Assembly (NCBI GenBank): GCA_963665455.1
Contig: OY762279.1
Span: forward strand, 3,100,001-3,164,000
Reading direction: 5' to 3'
Length of the DNA: 64,000 nt
Source: VXNE01 sp963665455
GTDB taxonomy: Bacteria > Pseudomonadota > Gammaproteobacteria > Pseudomonadales > Azotimanducaceae
The notes beneath the pieces were generated by a model that saw nothing but the letters and a program-made list of their open reading frames with translations, had not been told where the DNA came from and ran no database searches. A program made the position numbers and the translations under genes. Of the stretch, positions 27,524-36,528 are shown in pieces. Within the stretch, counting starts at the first letter, position 1. Each line of letters opens with the position of its first letter.

Positions 27524-27886
27524 ATGAAGCGGTGGTGCTGGATGCTGTCGGTCGCCCTGGCCGTGGGGCAGATTGCGTGGGCCGCGGATCAAGGCTACGA
27601 GGCTCGCCTGCGCCTGCAGTTGGAAAAGACGGCGGTCACCACGGAACAGTACGACGCCTTCCGGGAAGTCCTGAGGGACTACCACGAAGCGCGCAACGGT
27701 GCCACGCGTCGCGTCTCGCGGCAGGGCGGCGACATCCCGACCCGGGTCGGGCGTGACCTGCGGCGGTTGGCCGCGCGGACGCTGAAGGACATGGAGAAGA
27801 TCCTCGATCCGGAACAGGTGGCGCACATGGAGAAATACCTCGAGCTCGCCAACGAGCAGTACATGGTGCAGGCGGGGCTGCGGTAG
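27524..27886 (+). CDS. Small secreted helical protein of unknown function
   Basis: A 120-residue protein with a clear signal peptide (MKRWCWMLSVALAVGQIAWA, cleavage after AWA). The mature part is charged and helical (YEARLRLQLEKTAVTTEQYD, RDLRRLAARTLKDMEKILDPEQ), reminiscent of small periplasmic helical proteins such as the Spy/CpxP type, but without their LTxxQ repeats. A TATGAT at 27487-27492 could be its -10. It stands alone between the carboxylase and exonuclease III genes. Confidence 0.72.
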   Translation: MKRWCWMLSVALAVGQIAWAADQGYEARLRLQLEKTAVTTEQYDAFREVLRDYHEARNGATRRVSRQGGDIPTRVGRDLRRLAARTLKDMEKILDPEQVAHMEKYLELANEQYMVQAGLR

Positions 27887-27948
27887 CGAGCCGCGCTCGG
27901 TCCCGCCACCGCAGCGACAACGCCTAGCCGGCCCCATTTTGCCCGTTG

Positions 27949-28725
27949 ATGCGCATCGCCACCTGGAATGTAAACGGCCTGCGGGCGCGGCTCGACTTTG
28001 TCCGCATCTGGCTCGAGGCGCGCCGGCCGGACATCGTCGGCCTCCAGGAGCTCAAGGTCAGCGACGACGAGTTCCCGGACGCGGCCTTCGAGGATCTCGG
28101 CTACACCACCGTCTGCCATGGCCAGAAGGGCTGGAATGGGGTGGCCATCCTCACCCGTCACCCCGCCGAGGCCATCGAGCGCGGCCTCGCCGGGCAGGCG
28201 GACTTCGGGGCGCGCCTAGTGGGGGCGCGGATACGGGGGCTGACGTTCACGACGGTCTACTGCCCGAACGGCAAGGAACTGACCCACGAGGACTTCCCGG
28301 CCAAGCTCGCCTGGTACGACGATCTCGCGCGAGCGTGGTCCCACGCGGCGGATGCACCCGCCGTCCTGTGCGGCGATTTCAACGTCGTCCCGGCCGCCCT
28401 CGATAGCTGGCGCGGCGAGGACGGCGACGGGCGCATCTTCCACACGGTGGAGGAACGCCAGAGGCTCGACGCGCTGCTCGCCCTCGGCCTGCGCGACCTG
28501 TATCGCGAGATACATCCCGAGTCGCGCGCCTTCTCGTGGTGGGACTACCGCGGCGGTGCCTTCCATCGGGGCCAGGGGCTGCGCATCGACTTCCTGCTCG
28601 GCACGCGGCCCGTCCTCGAGCGGGTAACCCACGCCGAAATCGACCGCGACTTCCGCAAGAAGAAGGAGGGGCTGACCGCGTCCGATCATGCGCCGGTCAT
28701 CGTCGATCTCGACTGGTCGGATTGA
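27949..28725 (+). CDS. xthA: Exonuclease III (AP endonuclease)
   Basis: A 258-residue EEP-family nuclease. Catalytic segments are all present: RIATWNVNGLRAR at the N terminus, GLQELKV with the metal-binding Glu, GDFNVVP with the Asp-Asn pair, and TASDHAPVIVDL with the final Asp-His. It cleaves DNA at abasic sites and trims 3' ends in base excision repair. The ATG at 27949 is preferred to an adjacent TTG at 27946. Cytoplasmic. Confidence 0.95.
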   Translation: MRIATWNVNGLRARLDFVRIWLEARRPDIVGLQELKVSDDEFPDAAFEDLGYTTVCHGQKGWNGVAILTRHPAEAIERGLAGQADFGARLVGARIRGLTFTTVYCPNGKELTHEDFPAKLAWYDDLARAWSHAADAPAVLCGDFNVVPAALDSWRGEDGDGRIFHTVEERQRLDALLALGLRDLYREIHPESRAFSWWDYRGGAFHRGQGLRIDFLLGTRPVLERVTHAEIDRDFRKKKEGLTASDHAPVIVDLDWSD

Positions 28726-28813
28726 TCCTTGGGGGCGGCGCCCGGACGGACGGTCTTGCTCCCGCGGCGGCGCGAGACTACGCTACACGCACTGTGAAAC
28801 CGGGGAGCGTGTC

Positions 28814-29488
28814 ATGGCGGAAGCGGTAGACCTGCGCGAAGAGGCCGACGTACAGGAGGAGATTGCCGGCCGGGGCGTGAAGGTGCGCGAGTCCGAGCGC
28901 GGCCCGTTCGAGATCTGGGAGAACCCGGAGATGGGTCCGGCCTACCCGCTCGATCAGGCCCTCGCGGAGCAGGTCGCCGAGGGATTCGACATCAGCGCCC
29001 TGGCGGAGAAGTTCGGCGAGGCGCCGGCCCGCGAAAAGCTCGTGGACATGCTGAAGGCCTTGGGCCCCGGCGTATCGACCACCATGCTCTTCTCGCAACC
29101 CGGCCCCAACGGCATGAGCCTCGCGCACGTCTGGTTCGGCGCCGACTTCCCGCTGTTCCGGCACAGCCATCCGCGTTTCGGCGACTGCTTGTACTACGTG
29201 ATTGCGGGCGAGATTATCGTCGGCCGCCGGCGTCTCGGACCCGGGTCGGGGTTCTTCGTCCCCAACGGGATGCCGTACAAGTACACCGCGGGCCCGGCGG
29301 GCGTCGAACTCCTGGAGTTCCGCGCCGGCGGCGGTGACGCCGAAGCGCCCGGGATGAAGTTCGACGAACACTCCCTCGACGCGGTCCAGAACCTCATCGA
29401 CCGCGCGAACGAAGCGCGTCCCGGCTGGAAGCGCCCAGAGCGGATCGGCGACACGGCGCTGGTGCAGGCCGAGCTCGACTTCGGGTAG
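28814..29488 (+). CDS. Cupin-domain protein
   Basis: A 224-residue protein. The N-terminal 80 residues are charged and helical. The cupin barrel follows, with a metal site in FRHSHPRFGDCLYYVIAGEI (two His and a Glu/Asp in cupin motif 1) and SGFFVPNGMPYKYTAGP in motif 2, where the usual His is replaced by Tyr/Lys. That may alter metal binding. No fused catalytic domain. It is the last plus-strand gene before a hairpin separating it from the converging serine hydrolase gene. Substrate unknown. Confidence 0.8.
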   Translation: MAEAVDLREEADVQEEIAGRGVKVRESERGPFEIWENPEMGPAYPLDQALAEQVAEGFDISALAEKFGEAPAREKLVDMLKALGPGVSTTMLFSQPGPNGMSLAHVWFGADFPLFRHSHPRFGDCLYYVIAGEIIVGRRRLGPGSGFFVPNGMPYKYTAGPAGVELLEFRAGGGDAEAPGMKFDEHSLDAVQNLIDRANEARPGWKRPERIGDTALVQAELDFG

Positions 29489-29504
29489 TTCGTCTCCCAA
29501 GTTC

Positions 29505-29528
29505 GCGACTCGCCGCAAGGCGAGTCGC
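29505..29528. terminator. Hairpin between convergent genes (likely bidirectional terminator)
   Basis: A perfect 10-base stem (GCGACTCGCC/GGCGAGTCGC) with a GCAA loop, placed exactly between the ends of the cupin and serine hydrolase genes. No T run follows on either strand, so termination would depend on the stem or on Rho. Confidence 0.5.
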
Positions 29529-30815
29529 CTAGACCAACGCCTCGTAGGTCAGCTTCTCGAACCGCTCGGGAAGGTCCGCCGTTGGCTGGAACTGGTACAT
29601 GAACACCTGGGTGAAGAAGAGGCCGGCGAGATCCTCCACGGGATCGACGAAGAAGTAGGTGCCGGCCGCGCCGCCCCAGCCGAACTGGCCGATGGAGCCC
29701 GGGCTGAAGGAGCCGCCCACGCCCTTGCGCACCGAGTACCCGAAGCCGAACCCGTAGTTCGGGCCGACCACGATGTCGATGTTCCGCGTGCCGATGTGGT
29801 TCATGGTCATGAGGTCCACGGTCTTGCGGCCCAGCACCCGCACCCCGTCGAGGGTGCCGCCGTTCAGCAGCATCTGGGCGAAGCGCGTGTAGTCCTGGGG
29901 CGTGCTGAGCATCCCGCCGAACAGGCCGTTGCCCGACATTAGGCCCCGGTTGGTCCCGGCGGCCTTCTCCGCGTTCTCGGGCCGCTCGCGCATCGCGATG
30001 TTGCCGTCCTCGTCCCACTGGTACTCCGTCGCCAGACGTTCCTGATCCCCTGCCTTGCAGTAGAAGCGCGAGTCGTCCATGCCGAGCGGGTCGAAGATGC
30101 GTTCGCGGAACAACGTGTCGAGGTCCTGGCCCGTGAGCCGGGTCAGGAACAGGCTGAGCACGTCGAAGTCCGAGCCGTAGTTCCAGGTCTCGCCGGGCTG
30201 CGCGAACAGCGGCACCTCGGCGATGGCCAGCACCTTCTCCTCGTAGGAGAGACGCGGGTCGTTGACCCCCTCGTCCGGGTTGAAGAATCCCGTGCCTTCC
30301 CACGTGGGCTCCATCTGGGGCCAGTAGGCGGCCGGGGTGCGGCTGACCCCGGACAGCCCGGAGGTCATCGTCAGGAGGTCGAAGAGGGTGATCTCCCGCC
30401 GCGCGGGCACCGTGGCGGCGGTGGGGAGACCGCCGCGCACCTGATCTTCGGCCCCCAGATACGCGACGACCTGGGGATTCTCGAACTCCGGCAGCCACTT
30501 CGACACCGGTTCGTTGAGGAGGAACGCGCCGTCCTCGAAGAGCGACATGACGACCGCGGCGGTGACCGGCTTGGTCTGCGAATACATGCGGAACAGGGTG
30601 TCCATCGCGACGGGGGCCTCGCGGTCCACGTCCAGACGGCCGCTGGCGTGCCGGTGCACGACCTTGCCCTGACGCAGGACTACCGTGGCCGTGCCGGGGA
30701 CGTCGCGGGCCTCGGCGGCCGCGTCCATCACGGCCTCTATGCGCTCGAGGCGCTCCGGACAGAACCCCGCGTCTTCTGGCTCGGCGATGGGCAGGCCGGC
30801 GAACTCCGTGGTCAT
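29529..30815 (-). CDS. Serine hydrolase, class C beta-lactamase/esterase family
   Basis: A 428-residue penicillin-binding-like hydrolase. The nucleophile motif SQTK (SxxK) is near residue 79, in a RMYSQTKPVTAAVVMSLFEDG helix, and the YxN-equivalent is YGS in WNYGSDFDVLS. The C terminus has FGWGGAAGTYFFVDP, where the third motif usually lies. The YGS in place of YxN and the lack of a signal peptide favour a cytoplasmic esterase (EstB-like) over a true beta-lactamase. It stands alone and converges on the cupin gene. Confidence 0.88.
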   Translation of the reverse strand: MTTEFAGLPIAEPEDAGFCPERLERIEAVMDAAAEARDVPGTATVVLRQGKVVHRHASGRLDVDREAPVAMDTLFRMYSQTKPVTAAVVMSLFEDGAFLLNEPVSKWLPEFENPQVVAYLGAEDQVRGGLPTAATVPARREITLFDLLTMTSGLSGVSRTPAAYWPQMEPTWEGTGFFNPDEGVNDPRLSYEEKVLAIAEVPLFAQPGETWNYGSDFDVLSLFLTRLTGQDLDTLFRERIFDPLGMDDSRFYCKAGDQERLATEYQWDEDGNIAMRERPENAEKAAGTNRGLMSGNGLFGGMLSTPQDYTRFAQMLLNGGTLDGVRVLGRKTVDLMTMNHIGTRNIDIVVGPNYGFGFGYSVRKGVGGSFSPGSIGQFGWGGAAGTYFFVDPVEDLAGLFFTQVFMYQFQPTADLPERFEKLTYEALV

Positions 30816-30926
30816 GGGCGAGTCTCCTATCCGCTGAAGCTTGGCTACGGGTGTCAGCTAAACACAGCCACCCGATGGGGTCCAATGCCGGGAGCACGCC
30901 GCCGAAGCGCGGCGCGAGGCCGCGCG

Positions 30927-30932
30927 TATAAT
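30927..30932 (+). promoter_or_regulatory. TATAAT -10 element before exbB
   Basis: A perfect TATAAT, 66 bases before the exbB ATG, with no clear -35. It would start the exbB-exbD-msbA/lpxK-kdsB transcript. Confidence 0.45.
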
Positions 30933-30997
30933 TCGAGCCTGGTCAGATGGTTCCGCAGGGGCGGGCGTCACGAGGCAGCGCCTCAAGAGGCGGGCGG

Positions 30998-31630
30998 ATG
31001 CTGGAACTCATGCAGTCCGGTGGCTGGTTGATGGTGCCGATACTGGCTTGCAGTATCGCCGCGGCGGCCATTTGCATCGAACGCGCCTGGGTGTTGCAGT
31101 TGGCCCGGGTGGCCCCGGGGGATCTCCTCCGGCCAATGGCCTCTTCGGGCGATGGGCCGCACGTTGCGGCCGACCTGGAGCATCTTCCCTCCGAAAGCCC
31201 CCTCGGTCGCATTCTCGCGGCCGGCCTCGCCACCACCCGTGGCGACGGCGACCCCATGCGTGGCCCGATGCGCGAGGCGATGGAGAGCGCGGCGGGGCCG
31301 GTCGTGCACGAGATGGAGCGTCACCTCACGCTGCTCGGCACGATCGCGGCGATCAGTCCCCTGCTGGGGCTGCTTGGCACCGTCATCGGCATGATCCAGG
31401 TGTTCACGACCCTGGTCGTCGATGGCGCGGCGAACCCGGGGCTACTCGCGGAGGGCATCTCGAAGGCCCTCGTCACGACGGCGGCCGGCCTGGGCGTCGC
31501 GATTCCCGCGCTATTCTTCCACCGGTACTTCCTGCGCCGGGTGGACGAACTGGCCGTCGCGATGGAGCACGAGGCGAGCCGGTTGGTCGAGCTGGTCTGT
31601 GGCAGGCCCGACGGCGAGCGGCACCCATGA
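30998..31630 (+). CDS. exbB: ExbB/TolQ-type proton channel subunit
   Basis: A 210-residue membrane protein with the three helices of the family: GGWLMVPILACSIAAAAICIE at the N terminus, TIAAISPLLGLLGTVIGMI and LLAEGISKALVTTAAGLGVAIPALFF, the last two with the conserved Thr and Gly residues of the MotA/ExbB/TolQ domain. With ExbD it uses the proton gradient to energise TonB. It overlaps exbD by four bases (ATGA). No tonB gene follows; lipid A genes do, an order seen in many gammaproteobacteria. The ATG at 30998 follows an AGAGG site. Confidence 0.9.
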   Translation: MLELMQSGGWLMVPILACSIAAAAICIERAWVLQLARVAPGDLLRPMASSGDGPHVAADLEHLPSESPLGRILAAGLATTRGDGDPMRGPMREAMESAAGPVVHEMERHLTLLGTIAAISPLLGLLGTVIGMIQVFTTLVVDGAANPGLLAEGISKALVTTAAGLGVAIPALFFHRYFLRRVDELAVAMEHEASRLVELVCGRPDGERHP

Positions 31631-32034
31631 AGTTTGGCCCGCGCCGCCGGCCGGAGGCATCCATCGAGTTGACTCCGCTCATTGACGTCGTCTTCCTGCT
31701 GTTGATCTTCTTCATGGTCTCGACCTCCTTCGTGCGCGAGACGCGCATTGCGGTGGACCTCCCCGAGGCGGCTGGCGAGGCCCTGGCGTCGCAGTCCGTG
31801 CCGGCGCTTCTGATCGACGCTTCCGGCGGCTATGCGCTCGACGGGCGACCGCTCGCGGACGGCGAACTCGCGACCCTTGAGGACGCGCTCCGGCTGGTCG
31901 CCGAGCGCAGTGGAGCGCCACGGTTGCTCATTGCTGCGGATGCGGCGGCGGCACACCGCACGGTGGTCCGCGCCATGGATGCCGCCCGCCGGGCGGGCAT
32001 CGCCCACGTAGACATCGCGACGCGGCAACCATGA
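31627..32034 (+). CDS. exbD: ExbD/TolR-type biopolymer transport protein
   Basis: A 135-residue protein: short cytoplasmic start (MKFGPRRRPEASIELTPLID), one membrane helix (VVFLLLIFFMVSTSF) with the essential Asp at its start, and a periplasmic domain. It forms the proton-driven motor with ExbB. Start and stop each overlap the neighbouring gene by four bases. Confidence 0.92.
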   Translation: MKFGPRRRPEASIELTPLIDVVFLLLIFFMVSTSFVRETRIAVDLPEAAGEALASQSVPALLIDASGGYALDGRPLADGELATLEDALRLVAERSGAPRLLIAADAAAAHRTVVRAMDAARRAGIAHVDIATRQP

Positions 32035-34880
32035 GCGCGGCCGAAGCCCAGGACAGCGCGCCGACCACCGGCGACCTGCGCCGCTATGGGCGGCTGCTGC
32101 GCTATCTCCGGCCGCACGTCGGGTGGTTCCTGGTGGCGGTGGTCGGCTTCCTGCTCGCGGCGGGGGGCGAGGCGTACTTCGCGCGCCTGCTCGGCGACAT
32201 CGTCGATGCATACGAAAACAAGGACGCGAGCCACGCGTGGCTGTTTCCGGCTTTGATGTTGGCTGCGGCGGGCGTCCGCGCGGTGGGGGCCGTCGTCGGG
32301 GACTTCCTCATGTCCCGCATCTCCTTCCGCATCGTGCACGTCATACGCCACGAACTCTTCGCCCGTCTCGTGACGTTGCCGAGCGCTTTCTTCGACCGGA
32401 GCGCCCAGGGCGCGCTGGTGTCGCGGCTCACCTACAACACCGCGCAGTTGCGCGACACGGTCACCGATGCGGTGAAGATCGTGATCCAGGACGGCGGGAA
32501 GGTGATCGTGCTGCTCGCGTTCATGCTGTACGCGAACTGGATGTTGACGCTCATCTTCCTGGCGGTCGCGCCGATCGTGGGATTGATCGTGCGGTATGCG
32601 TCGCGGCGGTTCCGACGCATCAGTCGCCGCGTCCAGCGGTCGATCGGCGATGTCACCCAGATCGCCTCGGAGGCGGTGTCGGGCTACCGGGTCATGCGCA
32701 CCTTCGGGGGCGAACCGTACGAGCGGGACCGGTTCGTCGCCGCCAGCGAACGCAATCGCCGCCAGAACCTCAAGATGGCGGCGACCAAGGCCGTCAGCAC
32801 GCAAACGATCCAGCTGCTCGTGGCGATTGCCCTGGCGTTGCTCGTGGGCCTGCTGTTCCAGCCGGGCGTGGCGGCCGGCATGTCCTCGGGCGACCTCATC
32901 GCGTACATCGGCTACGCCGGACTGCTCGCGAATCCGATCAAGAAGCTCTCGGAGGTCAACGCGCGCCTGCAGCGCGGTCTCGCGGCGGCGGAGGACGTGT
33001 TCTGGCAACTCGACCAGGCGCCGGAGCCGGACACGGGGGAGCAGACCCTCGAACGGGCCCTGGGACGCATCGAGTTCCGCAACGTTTCCTTCCGCTACGA
33101 GGAGGCGGCGCGGGATGCGTTGCGCGAGGTTTCGTTCACCGTCGAACCGGGAGAAACGGTGGCGCTGGTGGGCCGTTCTGGGGCGGGTAAGTCGACGTTG
33201 GCGAGCCTGATTGCGCGTTTCTATGACGCGACGGGGGGCACGATCCTCCTGGATGGCGTGCCGGTCGAGGACTACACGCTCGCCGCCCTGCGCGAACAGA
33301 TCGCCCTGGTCACGCAGCAGGTGACCCTCTTCAACGACACCCTGCGGCGCAACATCGCCTACGGGCGGCTCGCGGCGGCCAAGGACGAGGAGATCGACCA
33401 GGCGGTGCGTGGCGCGCACGTGGATCAATTCGTCGATGACCTGGCGGACGGGTTGGACACCGTACTGGGCGACGACGGCGTGCTGCTTTCCGGCGGGCAA
33501 CGGCAACGCGTCGCGATCGCGCGGGCGTTGTTGAAGGACGCCCCGATCCTCATCCTCGACGAGGCCACCTCGGCGCTGGACGCGGAGAGTGAACGCCACA
33601 TCCGTGCGGCGCTCGAAGCGGCGATGCGCGGGCGCACCACGCTCGTGATCGCGCATCGGCTCTCCACCATCGAGAGCGCCGACCGCATCATCGTGTTGGG
33701 CGAGGGGCGCGTCCTGGAGACCGGCCGCCATGCCGAGCTCATGGCGGCCGGCGGGGCGTACGCGCAGCTCTACCGGTCGCAGTTCGCGAACGGTGACGAG
33801 GGAGAAGCCTCGAGCGGATCGGAAACCCGGCCTCCGGTTGCCCGCGAACCAGCGGGGCCACCGCGTACGGCCCTGGAGCGGGCGTGGTACGGCGACAGCC
33901 GTTGGACCGTATTCCTGCGGCCGTTGGCGCTGCTGTTCGCGGCCTTGGCGGCCTACCGCCGCCGACGTTTCCGGATGGGCCGCCGGGCGACTTGGCGCGC
34001 GCCGGTGCCCGTGGTGGTGGTGGGCAACATCACGGCGGGCGGCACGGGCAAATCGCCCCTAGTGATCTGGCTCGCGAATTGGCTGCGGGAGCGGGGGAGG
34101 TCGCCCGGGGTGGTGCTGCGCGGTTATCGGAGGAAATGGTGGCCGCGCGTTCGTAATCCTTTGCTGGTGACGGCCCAGACCGCGGCCTCCCGCGCGGGGG
34201 AGGAAGCGGTGATGATCGCCCGGGCGACGGGCGCGCCGGTGGTGGCGGCCCCGGATCGCGTGGCTGCGGTGCAGCATCTCCTCGACCGCACCCCCTGCGA
34301 CGTCGTGCTCTGCGACGATGGACTGCAGCACTACGCGCTGGAACGGGATATCGAGATCGCCGTGTTGGATGGCGAGCGGGGGATCGGGAACGGTTTTTGC
34401 CTGCCCGCCGGTCCGCTGCGGGAGCCCCCCGCGCGGTTGGCGGAAGTCGATTTCGTGATCGCGAATGGGGATGCCACGGGCTTGGCGCGGGAGGAGTACA
34501 CCATGGCCGTGCGTCCCGTGGCGTTGCGGAACCTGGAGTCCGGGGAGACGGTGCCGGCCCAAGGGTTCGCGGAACGCGTCACCGGCCCATTGGTCGCCGT
34601 CTCCGGTATCGGCAACCCCACCCGCTTCCACCGCACGCTGTCCGAGTTGGGCCTGGCCCACGAGCCCCGGACCTTCCCGGACCATCACGTGTTCGTCGAG
34701 GCGGACCTCGCCGTGCCCCGCGGCGCGTGCCTGGTCGTGACGGAGAAGGACGCGCCCAAGATCGCCGAACTGCGGGAGACGCCCGCGGACTGCTGGGTGC
34801 TACAGGTTGCCACGGTGCCCGCGCCGGAGTTCGAACATGCCCTGGCGGAGGCCCTGCGGTCACGCGGCGTGGAGGTATGA
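32031..34880 (+). CDS. msbA-lpxK: MsbA-LpxK fusion: lipid A flippase and lipid A 4'-kinase in one chain
   Basis: A single 949-residue frame. Residues 1 to about 585 are a complete MsbA: six-helix ABC membrane domain, Walker A GRSGAGKST near 380, signature LSGGQRQR near 485, Walker B ILILDEATSALD near 505. A polar Gly/Ser/Pro-rich linker (about 587-613) follows, then a complete LpxK: ALERAWYGDS, an N-terminal membrane helix, the P-loop GNITAGGTGKSP near 663, CDDGLQHYALERD with the catalytic Asp, and VTEKDAPK near the end. No stop, and no ATG, GTG or TTG in frame in the linker, so LpxK cannot start by itself there. MsbA flips lipid A across the inner membrane; LpxK phosphorylates its precursor. 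Usually these are adjacent separate genes. Confidence 0.9.
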   Translation: MSAAEAQDSAPTTGDLRRYGRLLRYLRPHVGWFLVAVVGFLLAAGGEAYFARLLGDIVDAYENKDASHAWLFPALMLAAAGVRAVGAVVGDFLMSRISFRIVHVIRHELFARLVTLPSAFFDRSAQGALVSRLTYNTAQLRDTVTDAVKIVIQDGGKVIVLLAFMLYANWMLTLIFLAVAPIVGLIVRYASRRFRRISRRVQRSIGDVTQIASEAVSGYRVMRTFGGEPYERDRFVAASERNRRQNLKMAATKAVSTQTIQLLVAIALALLVGLLFQPGVAAGMSSGDLIAYIGYAGLLANPIKKLSEVNARLQRGLAAAEDVFWQLDQAPEPDTGEQTLERALGRIEFRNVSFRYEEAARDALREVSFTVEPGETVALVGRSGAGKSTLASLIARFYDATGGTILLDGVPVEDYTLAALREQIALVTQQVTLFNDTLRRNIAYGRLAAAKDEEIDQAVRGAHVDQFVDDLADGLDTVLGDDGVLLSGGQRQRVAIARALLKDAPILILDEATSALDAESERHIRAALEAAMRGRTTLVIAHRLSTIESADRIIVLGEGRVLETGRHAELMAAGGAYAQLYRSQFANGDEGEASSGSETRPPVAREPAGPPRTALERAWYGDSRWTVFLRPLALLFAALAAYRRRRFRMGRRATWRAPVPVVVVGNITAGGTGKSPLVIWLANWLRERGRSPGVVLRGYRRKWWPRVRNPLLVTAQTAASRAGEEAVMIARATGAPVVAAPDRVAAVQHLLDRTPCDVVLCDDGLQHYALERDIEIAVLDGERGIGNGFCLPAGPLREPPARLAEVDFVIANGDATGLAREEYTMAVRPVALRNLESGETVPAQGFAERVTGPLVAVSGIGNPTRFHRTLSELGLAHEPRTFPDHHVFVEADLAVPRGACLVVTEKDAPKIAELRETPADCWVLQVATVPAPEFEHALAEALRSRGVEV

Positions 34881-35662
34881 ACGGCTTCTCGGTGGTCATT
34901 CCGGCGCGGATGGCCTCGACGCGTCTCCCCGGCAAGCCGCTCGTGGACCTCGACGGCATGCCGATGATCGCGCGGGTCGCCGCCCAGGCGGCGCGGTCGG
35001 GCGCGCACGGGGTGGTCGTGGCCACCGACGACTCGCGGGTGCTGGGGGCGCTTGCCGCCGTGGAGGGGGTGGCGGGCGCCATGACCGGCGCCCACCACGC
35101 CTCGGGCTCGGATCGCGTCATGGAGGTGGTCGAGCGGGAGGGTTGGCCCGACGAACACGTCGTGGTGAACGTGCAGGGGGACGAGCCACTGATCCCCCCG
35201 GCGGTGATCGACCAAGTTGCGGCGCTCCTCGACGATGGAGGGCCATCGCATGATGTGGCGACCTTGAGCGAGCCGCTACAGAGGCTCGACGACGTGTTCG
35301 ACGAGAACGTCGTGAAGGTTGTCAGTACCCGTCGTGGGCGGGCGCTGTACTTCTCCCGGGCGCCGGTGCCCTACGCCCGGGGGCGTTTCGGCACGGCGGG
35401 CGCGTCATTGCGTCCCGAGTGGGGACGTTGGCGCCGGCACGTGGGCGTCTACGCCTATCGCGTGCGGGCGCTGCGGCGCTTCGTCGCGCTTCCCCAAGGG
35501 GCGCTCGAGGCAACCGAATCCTTGGAGCAGTTGCGCTTTCTCGAGAACGACATCGACATCCTGGTGGGGGAGGCCGTCGCCCCCGTCCCGGGAGGCGTCG
35601 ACACACCGGCCGATCTCGAACGCGTTAGGGCGGCCCTGGCTTCGTCCGCAGAGACTTCCTGA
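34877..35662 (+). CDS. kdsB: 3-deoxy-manno-octulosonate cytidylyltransferase
   Basis: A 261-residue enzyme that activates KDO as CMP-KDO for lipopolysaccharide core synthesis. Family motifs: VVIPARMASTRLPGKPL at the N terminus, VVVATDDSRV, NVQGDEPLIPP and DVATLSEP, plus YFSRAPVPYAR and HVGVYAYR in the second half. It follows an overlap ATGA with the msbA-lpxK frame and has a GGAGG site inside that gene, so the lipid A genes are translated together. Confidence 0.95.
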   Translation: MNGFSVVIPARMASTRLPGKPLVDLDGMPMIARVAAQAARSGAHGVVVATDDSRVLGALAAVEGVAGAMTGAHHASGSDRVMEVVEREGWPDEHVVVNVQGDEPLIPPAVIDQVAALLDDGGPSHDVATLSEPLQRLDDVFDENVVKVVSTRRGRALYFSRAPVPYARGRFGTAGASLRPEWGRWRRHVGVYAYRVRALRRFVALPQGALEATESLEQLRFLENDIDILVGEAVAPVPGGVDTPADLERVRAALASSAETS

Positions 35663-35688
35663 CGGCTTCCGGGCAACGGGAGCGCGGA

Positions 35689-36447
35689 TCAACGCGGCGC
35701 CATGCGGATGCCCGCGTCGAGTCGGATCGTCTCGCCGTTCAGGTAGGGGTTCTCGACGATCTGCCGGACCAACAGCGCGTACTCCGACGGACTCCCCGTG
35801 CGTTTCGGGAACTGGATCATCTCGATCAACGGATCCCGCACCCGTGGCGACGCCCCGGCCATCATCGGCGTTTCGAAGATGCCGGGGGCGATGGTGCAGA
35901 CACGGATGCCGGAGCGCGACAGGTCCCGGGCGATGGGCAGGGTCATCCCCACGACACCCCCCTTGGAGGCACTGTAGGCGGCTTGCCCGATCTGGCCGTC
36001 GAACGCGGCCACGGACGCCGTGTTGACGATGACGCCGCGCTCGTCCCCGTCGTTCTTCTGCATCTGGGCGGCACAGCAGCGCAGGGTGTTGAACGTGCCG
36101 ACCAGGTTGACCTGTATGACGGTGTTGAAGGCCGCCAGCGGCATGGGGCCGTCCCGTCCGACGGTGCGCGACGCCGCGGCGATGCCGGCGCAGTTCACGT
36201 TGACGTGGATGCCGCCGAACCGTTCGACGACGGCGTCGATGGCGGCTTCCACCGAGTCCGCATCCGTGACGTCGGCGACCGCGGCATGGGCGTTCGGCCC
36301 AAGCTCGGCCGCGGCGTGCTCGACCAAGGCCTCGTTGCGGTCGAGCAGCACGGCCCGGCCGCCGTTCGTGACGACCATCTCCGCAGTCGACCGCCCGAGG
36401 CCCGATGCGCCCCCCGTGATGACCGCGACCTTGTTCTCGATCTCCAT
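35689..36447 (-). CDS. Short-chain dehydrogenase, 3-hydroxyacyl-CoA dehydrogenase (HSD10) type
   Basis: A 252-residue SDR. The NAD-binding TGGASGLGRS is at residues 11-20, the NCAGIA motif near 83-90, the Ser of NTASVAAFDG, and the catalytic YSASKGG near residues 157-163. The DQRNE-like LLDRNE after the second strand indicates NAD rather than NADP. The closest well-known relatives are type-2 3-hydroxyacyl-CoA dehydrogenases acting on short branched-chain or steroid substrates. It is encoded against its neighbours, converging with kdsB and divergent from the AlkB gene. Confidence 0.88.
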   Translation of the reverse strand: MEIENKVAVITGGASGLGRSTAEMVVTNGGRAVLLDRNEALVEHAAAELGPNAHAAVADVTDADSVEAAIDAVVERFGGIHVNVNCAGIAAASRTVGRDGPMPLAAFNTVIQVNLVGTFNTLRCCAAQMQKNDGDERGVIVNTASVAAFDGQIGQAAYSASKGGVVGMTLPIARDLSRSGIRVCTIAPGIFETPMMAGASPRVRDPLIEMIQFPKRTGSPSEYALLVRQIVENPYLNGETIRLDAGIRMAPR

Positions 36448-36528
36448 CCTAGTGCTCCCCGTGTGCGTTGGCGGCCCGCGATTCTACGCGGCCAGACTGC
36501 GATGCGCCCTCCAGGGCGCTTCAAATGG

